The notes under the pieces were generated by a model, which saw only the letters and a program-made list of their open reading frames with translations, had not been told where the DNA came from and ran no database searches. Below, in pieces: positions 34,901-45,639 of a DNA stretch of 64,000 nucleotides (position 1 is the stretch's first letter; the number at the start of each line of letters is the position of its first letter). A program made the position numbers and the translations under genes. This DNA comes from Cardiocondyla obscurior (Eukaryota > Arthropoda > Insecta > Hymenoptera > Formicidae), in contig NC_091878.1 of NCBI RefSeq assembly GCF_019399895.1, positions 3,224,001-3,288,000 on the forward strand, read 5' to 3'.

Positions 34901-37900
34901 TGTACCTGTTCGACAGACGCCGGGGGCGATCGAAGTTGAAAATTGTCCGTCGTTGCGGCGACACTCGATAGCAACTTGCAGCAACCCAAATCCAATAAAA
35001 AAGTACATGTGCCTCGCAATGTCGTTACCAGAGATCAATTTTCATGATTTGACAGACAAAGTTTTTTTTATCGCGCGCGAAATAAAATTGTTAAGATACG
35101 CTGCCAATAAAGTTCGTAAATAAATAACGAAATCTTTGATATTGAAATTACCGAAAGCGTTGTCATAAAATTTTTGTAATTAAAAAAAAAAATAAAAAAA
35201 ATACTTTATCGCTGTGCGAATTCGTTGTTTAAAGCACTCATTTTTATAACAAAAAGTCAGTCAGCGTAATTGACTGACAATTTTTATACAGCGGAGTAAT
35301 ATTTATGGTTATGGGAAAGCAGAGCGAAATAAACTTATCAAACGAGCTTTTCCTTGAATGTTCGCTGTTTCGCATTGGGCAGTCTTTGTGAATCCTCATT
35401 TCCATCTACGAGGTAAATCGAATCTTCCCGTCTGCGTTCTTTTCATCCTATTTTCACTTTGGCGGAAGTGGGAAAGGCAGCGTGAGAAGTGCAATTCGGC
35501 GTCGCTGCTTGTTGCGAGACGCGAATGTGATTTTGCCTCTGCGTTCGCGACTCGTTAGAGCGAAAATCTTTCGACATCGGTCGCTCCGAATTACCCAACG
35601 ATCCTTTATGGCATGCTTGATGGCGACGTGTGATGATAAAGTTGATTGCTCGACTACTCAACATGTAAATTGTGCATTAGCATCCCCGGTCTTCATGTAT
35701 TGTATTTCGTTACAAAAGAGGTACGCGCATGCCATCAATAACTTATTACCCCTTTCATTTCCCAATCAAAATTACGAGATAACGAATATTACGTACTAAA
35801 TATTAAAACGTAAATGTAAATCCCGCGCGGGCTCGTTACCTTCCCCATTACACGTTTTCTATTTTAAAGCAGAAGAATTAAATTTCTCGCGTCCGCGCTT
35901 TAAATCTAAATATGACTAATAGGATTAAGGGTTACATGATCCGCAAAGACTTGGAGGGACTTCGGATTCGAATATCTTTGAAGTTCGACTCAGCTCTTTC
36001 GCAAGAACATCGTTCTGGTTTAAACTATTGAAGGATCACTCACTGTAGGCCTCGCAAGCTCCCATTATTCACTGCGATCCGATTACGCGGGCTTTAGAAT
36101 TACTCCGCGGCGCATTCTGGATGTTCTCGTTAAGAACATCGACCGAGCTACGGTTTCCGGTTAACCACCCTCTTCAGGCACGTCTTCAACGTCGTCGTGT
36201 CGCGTCTTGTCTCGCCGAGCAAATTGAATTTCGTTCTCAGTCATTTCCGCCGCTGAAACCGGCCGGGCGAGAAAGGCTGTCCGCCCTTCGGTTGACAAAG
36301 AGCACGGCCCGGTCTAACAGAAGAGACACGGCGAGTCGCCTCTACTTTTTTTTTTTTTTTTTTTTTTTTTTCCCTCTCATGGACTTAGACATCAGCTACG
36401 TCTGCATCCTGTCTTCAGGATGCCCAACAGAGCGATTCATCTTCCGAAGGATTAGAGCGGGTTGAACGCGTCTGAAATGGATTGGATCCTTAGAATCTAG
36501 ATCTCAAGGTTTTTTGAGATCCGCAGGTTCTTATATAGAAATCCCTTTGGAGTCTTTCGAGTATTTTCTCGATTTCCCCGATAATCGAATTTTTGGGTCA
36601 AAACTTTGAGAACCGTTAAATAATTTCCTTGGGACACGTCCCTTTTTGTATCTCCCTCGCCGGGGACTCCACATTCCGTTTAACTTAAAAAAGTTTTTAA
36701 AAGAACCCTGAGGTTTCGCAAAAAGAATAATAATTTTGTGTCCTACTTAGAGAAATAATTAATTTATTACAAATAAATCTTTCAAAAGGCGATGCGGCCA
36801 CGAAGTCGTATCTGAGAGTCTTTATCCTTTCAAGGATTTTGTGGTGGAATAAATTTCATTCACGCGCAAAGAACCCGAGGACTCGCCCGTTAACGAAATT
36901 AGTAGTCCCTCGGGGAAACTTTTTCCGCCGATCCCTCTGCACGTTGAAAAAGTTTCAAACTCCCGCATGCTGCTAGCAGGACGGAATCCTCTGATATATC
37001 TCGTCGAATTTCGACTACGCGGGATCACAATAGAGCCTTGGAAAAAGGAGGAACTGAACGCGAGTATATCATTCAGCTTGCTCCGTTTACTTCGTTTCGG
37101 CCCGCTGAATTACTTTAAACGCGTAACACTCTGAGCGTGACGAATATAAGTGTTAAATTTGGCAAAAAAGAGAATACTCTATCTCGGCTATCACTTGAAA
37201 GAATTAGAAAGTTTGATGCTCGAACGCTTTTGCGCAACACAACGCGCGTAATAATATGAAAAGAAGAACTTTTATTTAAAATCCTAGTATTTCTACAATA
37301 TTTTTTATTGTTTTAAATGTGTTGAGTTTCATTCGCACGATTATGCCTCGCGGGTTTCACTCGAATTCGGTAAATTTGCGTAAAATCAGAATTTATTGAG
37401 AAAAGTTGTCGTGTAAAAAGTTCGCCTGCACGTGAAAAATATTATATTAATGTGGAAATTGAAAGCGATGAGTTTTACTGTCTCTGAAATATTAAATTCT
37501 TTATCAATTAACATAGATCGCGATACTTTACTAGTTTTTGTATCGTTGGATTTAAAGAGAAAAAAAAAATTTAAAGATAATTAATTGTTTGTGTATTACA
37601 CGCGATTACTAAAATCGCAGATTAAACTACTTCTGTATGATTAAAATCGTCGGATTTTAAATTAAAGAAAATAATCAGAAGAAGATTTTCCATTTTTGCA
37701 AATATATTTTTCATATTCGGGAATAATTAAAAAAATTATGAATTATTATTTTAATCTTTAACTCTTGTGTTGCAAATCACTTGCATTTTATTTTTGTTTT
37801 AATACTCAATTTAAAGATTATAAATCTTCCGTTATTTAATAATTTTCTGAATTTTTTTTTACTCTGATCTTTCGGATTATCTTATTGTTTCATCGATTTA

Positions 37901-38330
37901 AATTTCCATCGCCCCCAAAGTGTCAGGTTACAAATATCGAGTCGTACGCAGAGCGTCAACACATCAAACCACAATATTGTAGACAACTGAAATTACAACG
38001 TCAACGTTTGTAAACTACATTGTCCACTGCAGATGCACCTGAGCCTCTATACGTCAAAAAAGTTTTTTGTCACTTGAACGCTCAGCCTGTCGTTTAATTC
38101 GATTGTTTTTCTTTTTTTTTTTTTTTAACAATATGCCTTTTATGGCGTAATTAGATCTATCGTTATTAAAGTGCACATTTTTAATATAATAAAATAAATT
38201 AATAAAAGTTAAAAAAAATTAAGAAGACAAAGATATATATATTTTTTAAGAGTACTAGAAGAAACTATACGCGCGCTATTTTTTAAAGAACCCCAATTTC
38301 AAACTACGAAAGAAAAATCATGCGACTTAC
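31993..38330. other. Intergenic or intronic stretch with no supported gene
   Basis: Mixed GC-richer patches (32.1-32.5, 32.8-33.05, 36.1-36.45 kb) and AT-rich DNA. It contains a 26-base T run and a small 8-bp hairpin (36404-36423). Open frames up to 115 codons show no recognisable domain or splice context. Confidence 0.6.
36346..36371. repeat. Poly-T run (26)
   Basis: Longest homopolymer that I noticed in the window. Confidence 0.9.
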
Positions 38331-38374
38331 CAATCTGCATGAGCTTCAGCGGAGTCGTAGAGGTCTGTCGATGA
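38331..38374 (-). other. Exon-like segment, copy A of a duplicated 44-nt cassette
   Basis: On the minus strand it lies between TGTTACAG and GTAAGT, both good splice sites. It is 82% identical (36 of 44) to 45490-45533. Read with one leading base it encodes HRQTSTTPLKLMQI; in that frame six of the eight differences from the other copy are silent. The two flanking intron sides are even more similar between the copies (39/41 and 37/40). I do not recognise the protein. It could be an alternative exon of an unknown minus-strand gene. Confidence 0.45.
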
Positions 38375-38480
38375 CTGTAACATAAAATGAAACATATTAA
38401 TGTAGACATATTAGTTTTTTAATTAACGTAAAGGGAAAATTTTTTTTTAAAGATTTAAAAGAAAAAAAATGTATATTCAC

Positions 38481-38585
38481 CTAAAAGTTGCTCCGCCGAT
38501 GCATGAAGCCCTTCCCGAGCCTGCTCCTCCTCTCAGGATGTCTGCGGAATGTCGGGTTGGTCCTTCTTCAATGGTAGAGTATTAT
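38481..38585 (-). other. Exon-like segment of 105 nt upstream of copy A
   Basis: On the minus strand it has a good acceptor (TTTTCTGTTTCAG) and a GTGAAT donor. Spliced to copy A in the frame favoured there, it reads ILRGGAGSGRASCIGGATFS then HRQTST. That frame has a TAA codon at the very start of the segment, so either an inner acceptor (ATTCCGCAG, about 45 bases in) is used or the segment is not coding in this frame. An overlapping minus-strand open frame of 95 codons (38533-38820) uses another frame and stops inside the segment. No known domain was recognised. Confidence 0.3.
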
Positions 38586-40875
38586 CTGAAACAGAAAAAT
38601 TACAATTAATATTCTGTTCTGTTTGATGATGTCTTATTGAGAGCGTATTGTACTGCGCGCGAGTTTTGGTGCCGCGTGATCTCGTTGCACATTCTAACGA
38701 TAGCACAGGTAATGCGTACCGTCCCACCTTTTTTCCGTGCTCTACGTGCCTACAGTTGTTTCTACAATTAAAATTAAGAAGCACGACAAACTCGTATAAA
38801 TTTGGCGTAAAGCAAACCAAGCGAGAGAGAATTAATCAGCGTCGGTTTTAAGCGGTAACAATTAAAAAGCTAATCTATGCGTCATCCACCAATTTTTTAA
38901 GATAGAATAGAATTAAAATTTGTAATTAAAGTAGTTTCTTTTTTAATAAAAGATAGTTACATATAGTGTGCAGTGTATTAGTATTTTTATCTGCAGGGTG
39001 ATTCAAAACTTTTTCGCAATGCCGTGCCCTCGTTGGAGCAACTGTTATACGAGCTTCTTTTCGGTTGAATGGGCCGGCCTCGCTATTCACGCATAAGATT
39101 AATTAGCTTCAAGATCTCAACCGGAAGACGGCGCGGAATACTCGACAGTGTAATCGAGCAATCCAATTAGCGGTCTCGGTGCAAAGCTCGAAAGCTCTCG
39201 AGCTCTTGTGGTCGATGCGAGTTTATTCGGCGCGTCTGGTCTCGCTCGTCCTTCGAGGGGGACATCGATCTACCAGGTTTTCGCCTTGCAAGGAACGATA
39301 CGTCCTTCGACAAGTCCCTAGGCGGCCCTAAAGTTACTGCAAAAGGGTTGAATCCGTTGGCAGAACTGAATCGATAACCGACTGCCCTTTTCTTCGCGCT
39401 TCCCCACGAGTCTGCGCGGCGCGTTTCGACGACGCTCGAGCTTTCCAGACATTCCAGCCTGCAAGTCCGAGTTACGCTTCACGACACTCGAATTTTCCCA
39501 TCCGCGAGGGTATATAATAAACTTCGCGCCGCGATAACTCGACGTAGGAGAAATAAATTTTAATTCAGTGATTATAATCGATTTTAAGCTTCCACTCAAA
39601 TAAATCTGTAGACACAAGACAGATTAATTCATTTATTATTTTTTAAAACCTTTACACAAGTGGTAACGTCTGTTCAACAATGATTTAATTAACGTTGAAA
39701 CTCGGCTGCGATATTTAAAACGTCTTAAAAGGGAAAAATGAGACCCCGAAAGGGCTTCCTTACGTATCGTCTTTAGGTCAGATTTATTCAAGACAGATTT
39801 ATTAAAAAAATATAAATAACACTTTTACTTTTCCATACTTTTTTCCGGAAAATAAAATTCTTGAAAACGCGCTTTTTAGATGGATTAATTAATTTCGTAG
39901 GTGACAAAAAAGAAAGAAAAAAAAAAAAAAAACTATGTGAACGTAAAAATTTGGCGTCGCTTGGGGTCACGTCAGCGAAGTTTAAACGAGCCTGGTGGAT
40001 GTAGTCATGCTTCGGGTTTCACAAAAGGAACCCTCTGTCTGGCTGGAGGGTTACACAGCACCAACCCCGAAGTGTAATCCGTGGAATCGACCGTGGCGCG
40101 CTCGGCAGACGAGAATGGAGGCTCTGGCGTCGCGTTGCGCGAGAGCTTGCGGAGCTTTCCATTCCGGTGCCGTAGTCCGTCTCGCGAGCTTCGCGGTGAC
40201 GTTACACACGTCGCGTCGTGCCGGTCACCGTGCCACCCCCGCGTCGCCTGAGGGTGGCCCCCGCGTCGTCGCAGCGTCCTTTAGGGTGTCAACGGAGCTC
40301 GCGATAATCCGGGCGTAGCGCTGCGTGGCGTCGCGGCGCCGCGTTCACCCTGCGATCGCGAGCGGAATGCGCGCGGATGCACCGTCGCTGGTCCTGAGAG
40401 GATTGAAACATCCCCTCGGACTCACATCCGGCAAGCGCGAGCCGGAAGACACGGGCTCGCACTATTCGAATTTCCGGCGTTTGAGTGCGATATAGTGTTA
40501 AAAGTGCCGGTAAAACGAGAGTCAACTGATCTAAAGAAATTAAAAAAAAAAAAGAAGAAAAAGAAAAAAAAAATGACAATGGAGATGAGAATGCACCTTG
40601 CGCGAGAACAACAGGCTGAAATGTGTAGCAGCTAACTACTAGAATTATCAAACGTCGAAATCGATTCGAGGGACGAAGCAGCGGCGTCGTGAAATTTAAA
40701 CATTGAATGTTTTCGCCGGCAAGGATTGTTCGCGTAATTAATTAAAACGCGCGTCGCGGTATCAGTGATATCGCATCGCCGTAACGCTGTTTGCCCTGCC
40801 CATGAATGAGGCACAGATTAACTGGCGCGTGGAAGATGAACCGTTAGGATAAAGAAGATTCATCGTGTCGCAAAC
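38586..40875. other. No supported gene; right part CpG-rich
   Basis: AT-rich up to 39.0 kb, then GC and CpG rise (39.0-40.45 kb). A TATA-like TATATAATAAA lies at about 39510 on the + strand. A 107-codon open frame (39995-40318) in the CpG-rich part is Arg/Ala-rich and probably chance. An A-rich purine run lies at 40540-40572. Confidence 0.5.
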
Positions 40876-41085
40876 TTGTGCAGTGTGCAGTTCGAGGATT
40901 AATCAAAAGTTCGCGTGTTAATTCGGTTTAACGTAGCACAACTCTCGGCCGTCGTCATTCGCAAAGCGATGTGAGTTTGCCTTTGATGTGTATGTGCGTT
41001 TGTGGTGGTTACTTAAAAGAAGAATGTGAATTTAGTGCGTGGAGGCCTTCCACTTTTCATTCCGATGGAAGTATTCTTATTTCCG
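40876..41085 (+). other. Possible 5' exon of a downstream + strand gene
   Basis: The stretch follows a CpG-rich block. It ends at a strong donor, TTTCCG|GTGAGT. An ATG at 41065 opens seven codons (MEVFLFP) that end exactly on the donor, and an in-frame TAA lies upstream. No matching second exon was found in the window, so this rests on signals only. Confidence 0.22.
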
Positions 41086-44000
41086 GTGAGTTTCAGTAAC
41101 ATTATTAACGTTATCAGATCTGATTTATCAGTTGTATTAATAATATCCTTTGCAGCAGATTTTTTTCCATAAAATTGTAGACTCTCGGAGCGCGCGTTTA
41201 ATTATCTTTTTATTTATTTATTTAGAGCGTTATTAATATTTATTTAAATTAATCAGAATGCAATCTGATAATAATATGAAAAATATAATAAGGAAAGTGT
41301 AATGTAATTAATATGTATATCGAATAGGAGCAAGATTGCTATGTTTATTAAAGCATTAATTAAAACGTCAAATTTAAAAGAGACTACGATTAAAAGTTCA
41401 GAATTTTCGGGATTGAAGAACTCTACAATTTGAAATTATTTCACAATTACGTATTATAATACAATTTGCAGATATTTATTAATAATAAATTTCTTCGCGA
41501 AATTAAAATAGGTATATTTTCCAACAATCGCTATTATTTAAACGAATTCATTTAAACAAACATTTCTCATTAAGGAATTCAAAGATTTGCTAATTATCAT
41601 TAATATTTCGACCAAACAAGCAACAATAATAAATATCTAAATATCTTTAATTGAAGGCATTAGCAGCTTCTGTTACGCATAAAATATTAACGCGTGTGGG
41701 CACAGTTTCGGGAAGAGAAATTAGTGCCGCGATAAATTACTGCAAGTCCGTTGAAATTGTTAAATCGCGAAAAGGGTTTTTCACGTTTATTTTTCATGAG
41801 CTCAATCGTAATAATAAAAGCGTCCCGTCCAATTTGTCGAACGGCCGGGGTGTCCGATAAGTTAGAATTAACGAGGGAAGATTTTCGCGGTCGCGTTGAA
41901 TTCGCGGCGCGGCGCGGCGCGCCGGGGGTTAAACGGGACCTCATCGTTCCGATCTTCCGCATCACGCGGAAACATGGCGGGCGTTCTCGCTCAACAGTGA
42001 AATTCCTGTTTTTCCAACGGTAACCCGCCGCGGGGTTTCCGCGTTTAAATATTCCCGAAGTATGCAAATGCTGTAAATTCGCTGGAAAATATACCCGGCG
42101 AGCCCGAGCGCGGCCGAGCCATCGAATCGTTATAGATATCGCGAAAACGGGGAACACGCGCGCGCACAGCGAAAATGTATTAACCCGGTGTGGCCCGCCG
42201 ATAATTTGCATAAACGGCCGGCGGAATTTACGCGCGGCCGCCATGTCGCGATCCTCCGCCCCGTCGGCTTCGAAGCGGATTACAAGTTTCCGACGATTTA
42301 CGTGCTCATTATGCCTTTGTGAGCTGCGGCGGTCGGCGCCGAGGCGCACGGCAAGAAGTTTCAGACACTTCCGGAATAAACTCCAGCGCGATATATCTCC
42401 GGCTTCGGCGGTTACACGAGGCACGTAACGTTGTTCACCCTCTAAGCGCGCGGCTTAGCATATACACGTGCAATCTTTCGAGCGCAAACATAATTACGCA
42501 TCCGCAGATACGACTGTGCTCGGCGAGGGGTTTAGTTTCGCCGGCGTCAATCGCGACAATGACAGACAAGGTTTGTACTCGAGAGAGGCTCGGCGTTTCC
42601 GTCGCAATTTTCTTCTCGGCGTTCCGCGCGGGTCAAAATCATAAAAATATCGCGCGGGGAAAAAATTCGCACTGATTCTATGAGCGAGGCGGTGATATTG
42701 TTCTCGCGTCTTCGCCGACGGGACACGCGTCCAATCTCATATTCTGTATTTCCTTCGAAAATACGCCTCTTGTGTTTGCAGCGTATCGGAAAAATAATCC
42801 CGCCGACGACCCGGCATCGGCGCGCGAAGAGCCCCGGAATGCAAATGCGTTCTATTGATAAATGCGGGGGCGGCTAACAAACACACGGCGCGCACACTCG
42901 CGCGGATGCCGATTGAATGAAATTTGTTCTGCTTACGTACATAAGACGCCTGATTTATCTTTCCCAACGCAACGGCGAAACGCGGATTACGTGCCCCGCA
43001 TGTGTACACCAGGGCGCGTTTTCCCCGAGAAATATGCGGCGAGATTCGACACGGGCGTGGTAATGCGCGATCGCTTGCGCTATCATCGCGCGAAATCGTT
43101 TATCAGCGCCTTAATATTCACGACGAGAACGGACCGCGAGATGCGAAACGGATGTCTATATACAAAAGCGAGATTAATACTGACATCAACGTGAACACGC
43201 GTGCGAGAGGCAGCTGCTCGGTAAAAGCTCGCACACTTTTGCTACGTATATACGCGGCGTAATCGCCATATTTACTATTCAAGTTGAAGAACACCGTTCA
43301 CGATATAGTTGAGGGGAGAATCTCGCGGGAACCAACTCTCTTACTTTCTTACACGCAGATTAACCGTCGTCGCTAAAACTCAGGGAGATCCCTCGACTTT
43401 CGCCCCACGTAGCCCCGCTCGCAAGATTACTTCAGGCAGTTGGGAACTTATTTCATGCTGTAAATGGCCTCGCTCGCGGAGTACGTCCGTACAGTAAGTC
43501 TTCGGCTATGCGATATCCAAGATTGAGAGGCGGTGAATAGGACCTTCGCTCGGTGACGCCGGGAAAGCCGCAAGTTTTGATGAAATGCATTCCCCGAGTC
43601 GCGGCGGCTGCTGTGTAAGAAGGCTCCTCGGTAGGCGCGCGCGTAGGTTTCAACGCGTTCTGGTTAGACGTCGGCGCACACGAGACACGAAACGGCGAGA
43701 TCGAGACAGCGCGCGAACAAGAGAATTCATCTCTTCGTCGCCGAGCGAACTCTTCTTCCCGGGGTCTACTTCGACTTCATCTCGAGTTGTCCCCGTTTCG
43801 CGCCATAATCAGAGTTCAGCCAACTTCGCTCTTTCTTCGCTTCCGCCGCGGCCTCCCCCTTCAACTCCAGACGTATTACTCTTTCTTTCCCGCCGTTCCT
43901 GAAGTTTCTTTCCGGCGTGAATGGAATCGTGCCGGTTCAAAAATCAAAGATCCAAGATTCTCAAATTGAAATATAAAGAGGTTTCGCAGAGAACCTAACG

Positions 44001-45489
44001 ATCCGGGAACTTAAAACTGCATAAGATTACAATGGCTCGACAAAGAAGTAATCGTGGTGGTTCTGAGTCTTCCAAATTTAAAGAATATTGAAACGTAAAT
44101 TTTACGTAATATAAAATTATGTTTCTACAATAAATTGCTTAAGTTTATGGCTGATTTCTTATCTTTATAATTATTTTGCTCTCAAACTTTAATTATTTAA
44201 TAAAATTATTTAATAAAAAAAAAGAAAAAAAATATTTGTACTATCTCGACACATTTTTTAATAGCACATTTCAATTTATCTTTTAAAATTAACAATTTCA
44301 AAAGAGGCTTATTAAATCTCAGACGTTCCGAGGGCTTGCTGGATCTTAAATATATAGAATCTTTTACATCTTAAGCCTTTTAAATCCTAGATCTTCAGAT
44401 AAAGATTAAGATTATATCTCTTGGTATTAATAAGTTTTGGAATTAAAAAATTTTCTTATTAAATCTTCATGTCTCATCTTTAAGATTCTTATGCCCGAAA
44501 ACTTTGCGCTCTTGATATTCCTTTAATTATTAAATCACGAGATTATTAATTTTCCATTATACCACTCTTATTGTCCCATCTTCTTACCTTCCTTCAACAC
44601 TCTCTAATTTTTATCCTTACAACTTTTTACGTAGCTTCGAGGTTTAATCATTTCAATTGGGTTATTTATTATCTTATTGTTTCATCAAAATAGTTATTTT
44701 GCAAGCGCCTTGTTATATAATTACAAATAAAAAATAAATATACAGCAAATTGTTTTTTTTCTTTTCTTTTTTTTATGATTTAACAATTGAATAACTATAC
44801 ATTGTCTTGCAGTAACGAGGTGGCCGTTTATTAACTCAGTTACTAGTCGCGATATTAATTGGATGACAAAAGTTTATTAGCGTCTGTGTGTTCGCAACGC
44901 AATCGCGCGCAGCGCCATGTCGGCGCGTTATATCCCGTCGAAAATTGCGAGCGGGGAATCCTGTGGACGCGTGGAACTCGGCCAAATGCGATGTGCACAC
45001 TATGACGCGCTGTATCTCGTGCGCGAGAGAAAAATGTCTCACTTTACACCGTAGTTTTAGTATCGCCATTTAAGTAACATATCGCGGTAACTTCGCCTAC
45101 CATCGAGCTTCGGCGCAGCGGATCGATAATCCGTCGTGGCGCATTTCATTACGATATCGCATCTTTGGCGCGTTTCGAAAATTATTAGAAGCCGAATCTC
45201 TCTCTCTCTCTCTTTCATATATTTTAAGAATTAAATTATTTGATACTTCTAGATAGAAGAATTCTAAATATTCCTTAATACTCCTTCAAAAGTTCAACAA
45301 TATTTCGAAATTATTTAATATTTTTAAAGACCGAAATTCTAAAATCGCAAAAAAAAAATATGTGTATTATTCCCTAATCTGGAAATTAAACGTGAAAATA
45401 GTTTTCGTATCGTGCTTTGCGCAGTTAGAGATTTTTTAATTACTAAAGACCCCAATTACAAACTACGAAACAAAAATCATGCGACTTAC
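41086..45489. other. No supported gene; strongly CpG-rich block in the middle
   Basis: AT-rich at 41.1-41.65 kb, then GC- and CpG-rich from about 41.85 to 43.9 kb, then AT-rich again. Open frames of up to 245 codons in the CpG-rich part (for example minus 41687-42424) are Arg/Ala/Ser-rich without domains, as expected by chance where stop codons are rare. A decayed repeat of TTAAATCT-like words lies at 44330-44560. Confidence 0.55.
45197..45213. repeat. (TC)n microsatellite
   Basis: About eight TC units. Confidence 0.9.
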
Positions 45490-45533
45490 CAATCTGCATA
45501 AGCTTCAACGGAGTTGTAAAGTTCTGCCGGTGG
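45490..45533 (-). other. Exon-like segment, copy B of a duplicated 44-nt cassette
   Basis: It has the same length and splice signals (TGTTACAG acceptor, GTAAGT donor) as copy A, 7.16 kb away. In the same frame it encodes HRQNFTTPLKLMQI, with two amino-acid changes (T to N, S to F). Similarity continues for about 40 bases on the donor side and more than 100 bases on the acceptor side. The partner segment next to copy A (38481-38585) is absent here. Confidence 0.45.
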
Positions 45534-45639
45534 CTGTAACATAAAATAAAACATTTTAATGTAGACATGTTAGTATTTAAATTAATGTAAAGATAAAGCG
45601 TTATTTTTAAAAAGATTTTTTAAAAGAAAAAATATATAT

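Noticed and set aside
38998..39040. CAGGGTGATTCAAAA-type sequence as a transposon end
   Set aside because: It resembles ends of some insect transposons, but no second end, target duplication or transposase was seen.
41687..42424. Minus-strand open frame of 245 codons
   Set aside because: It lies in a GC- and CpG-rich block where stops are rare, is rich in Arg, Ala and Ser, and has no domain or splice context.
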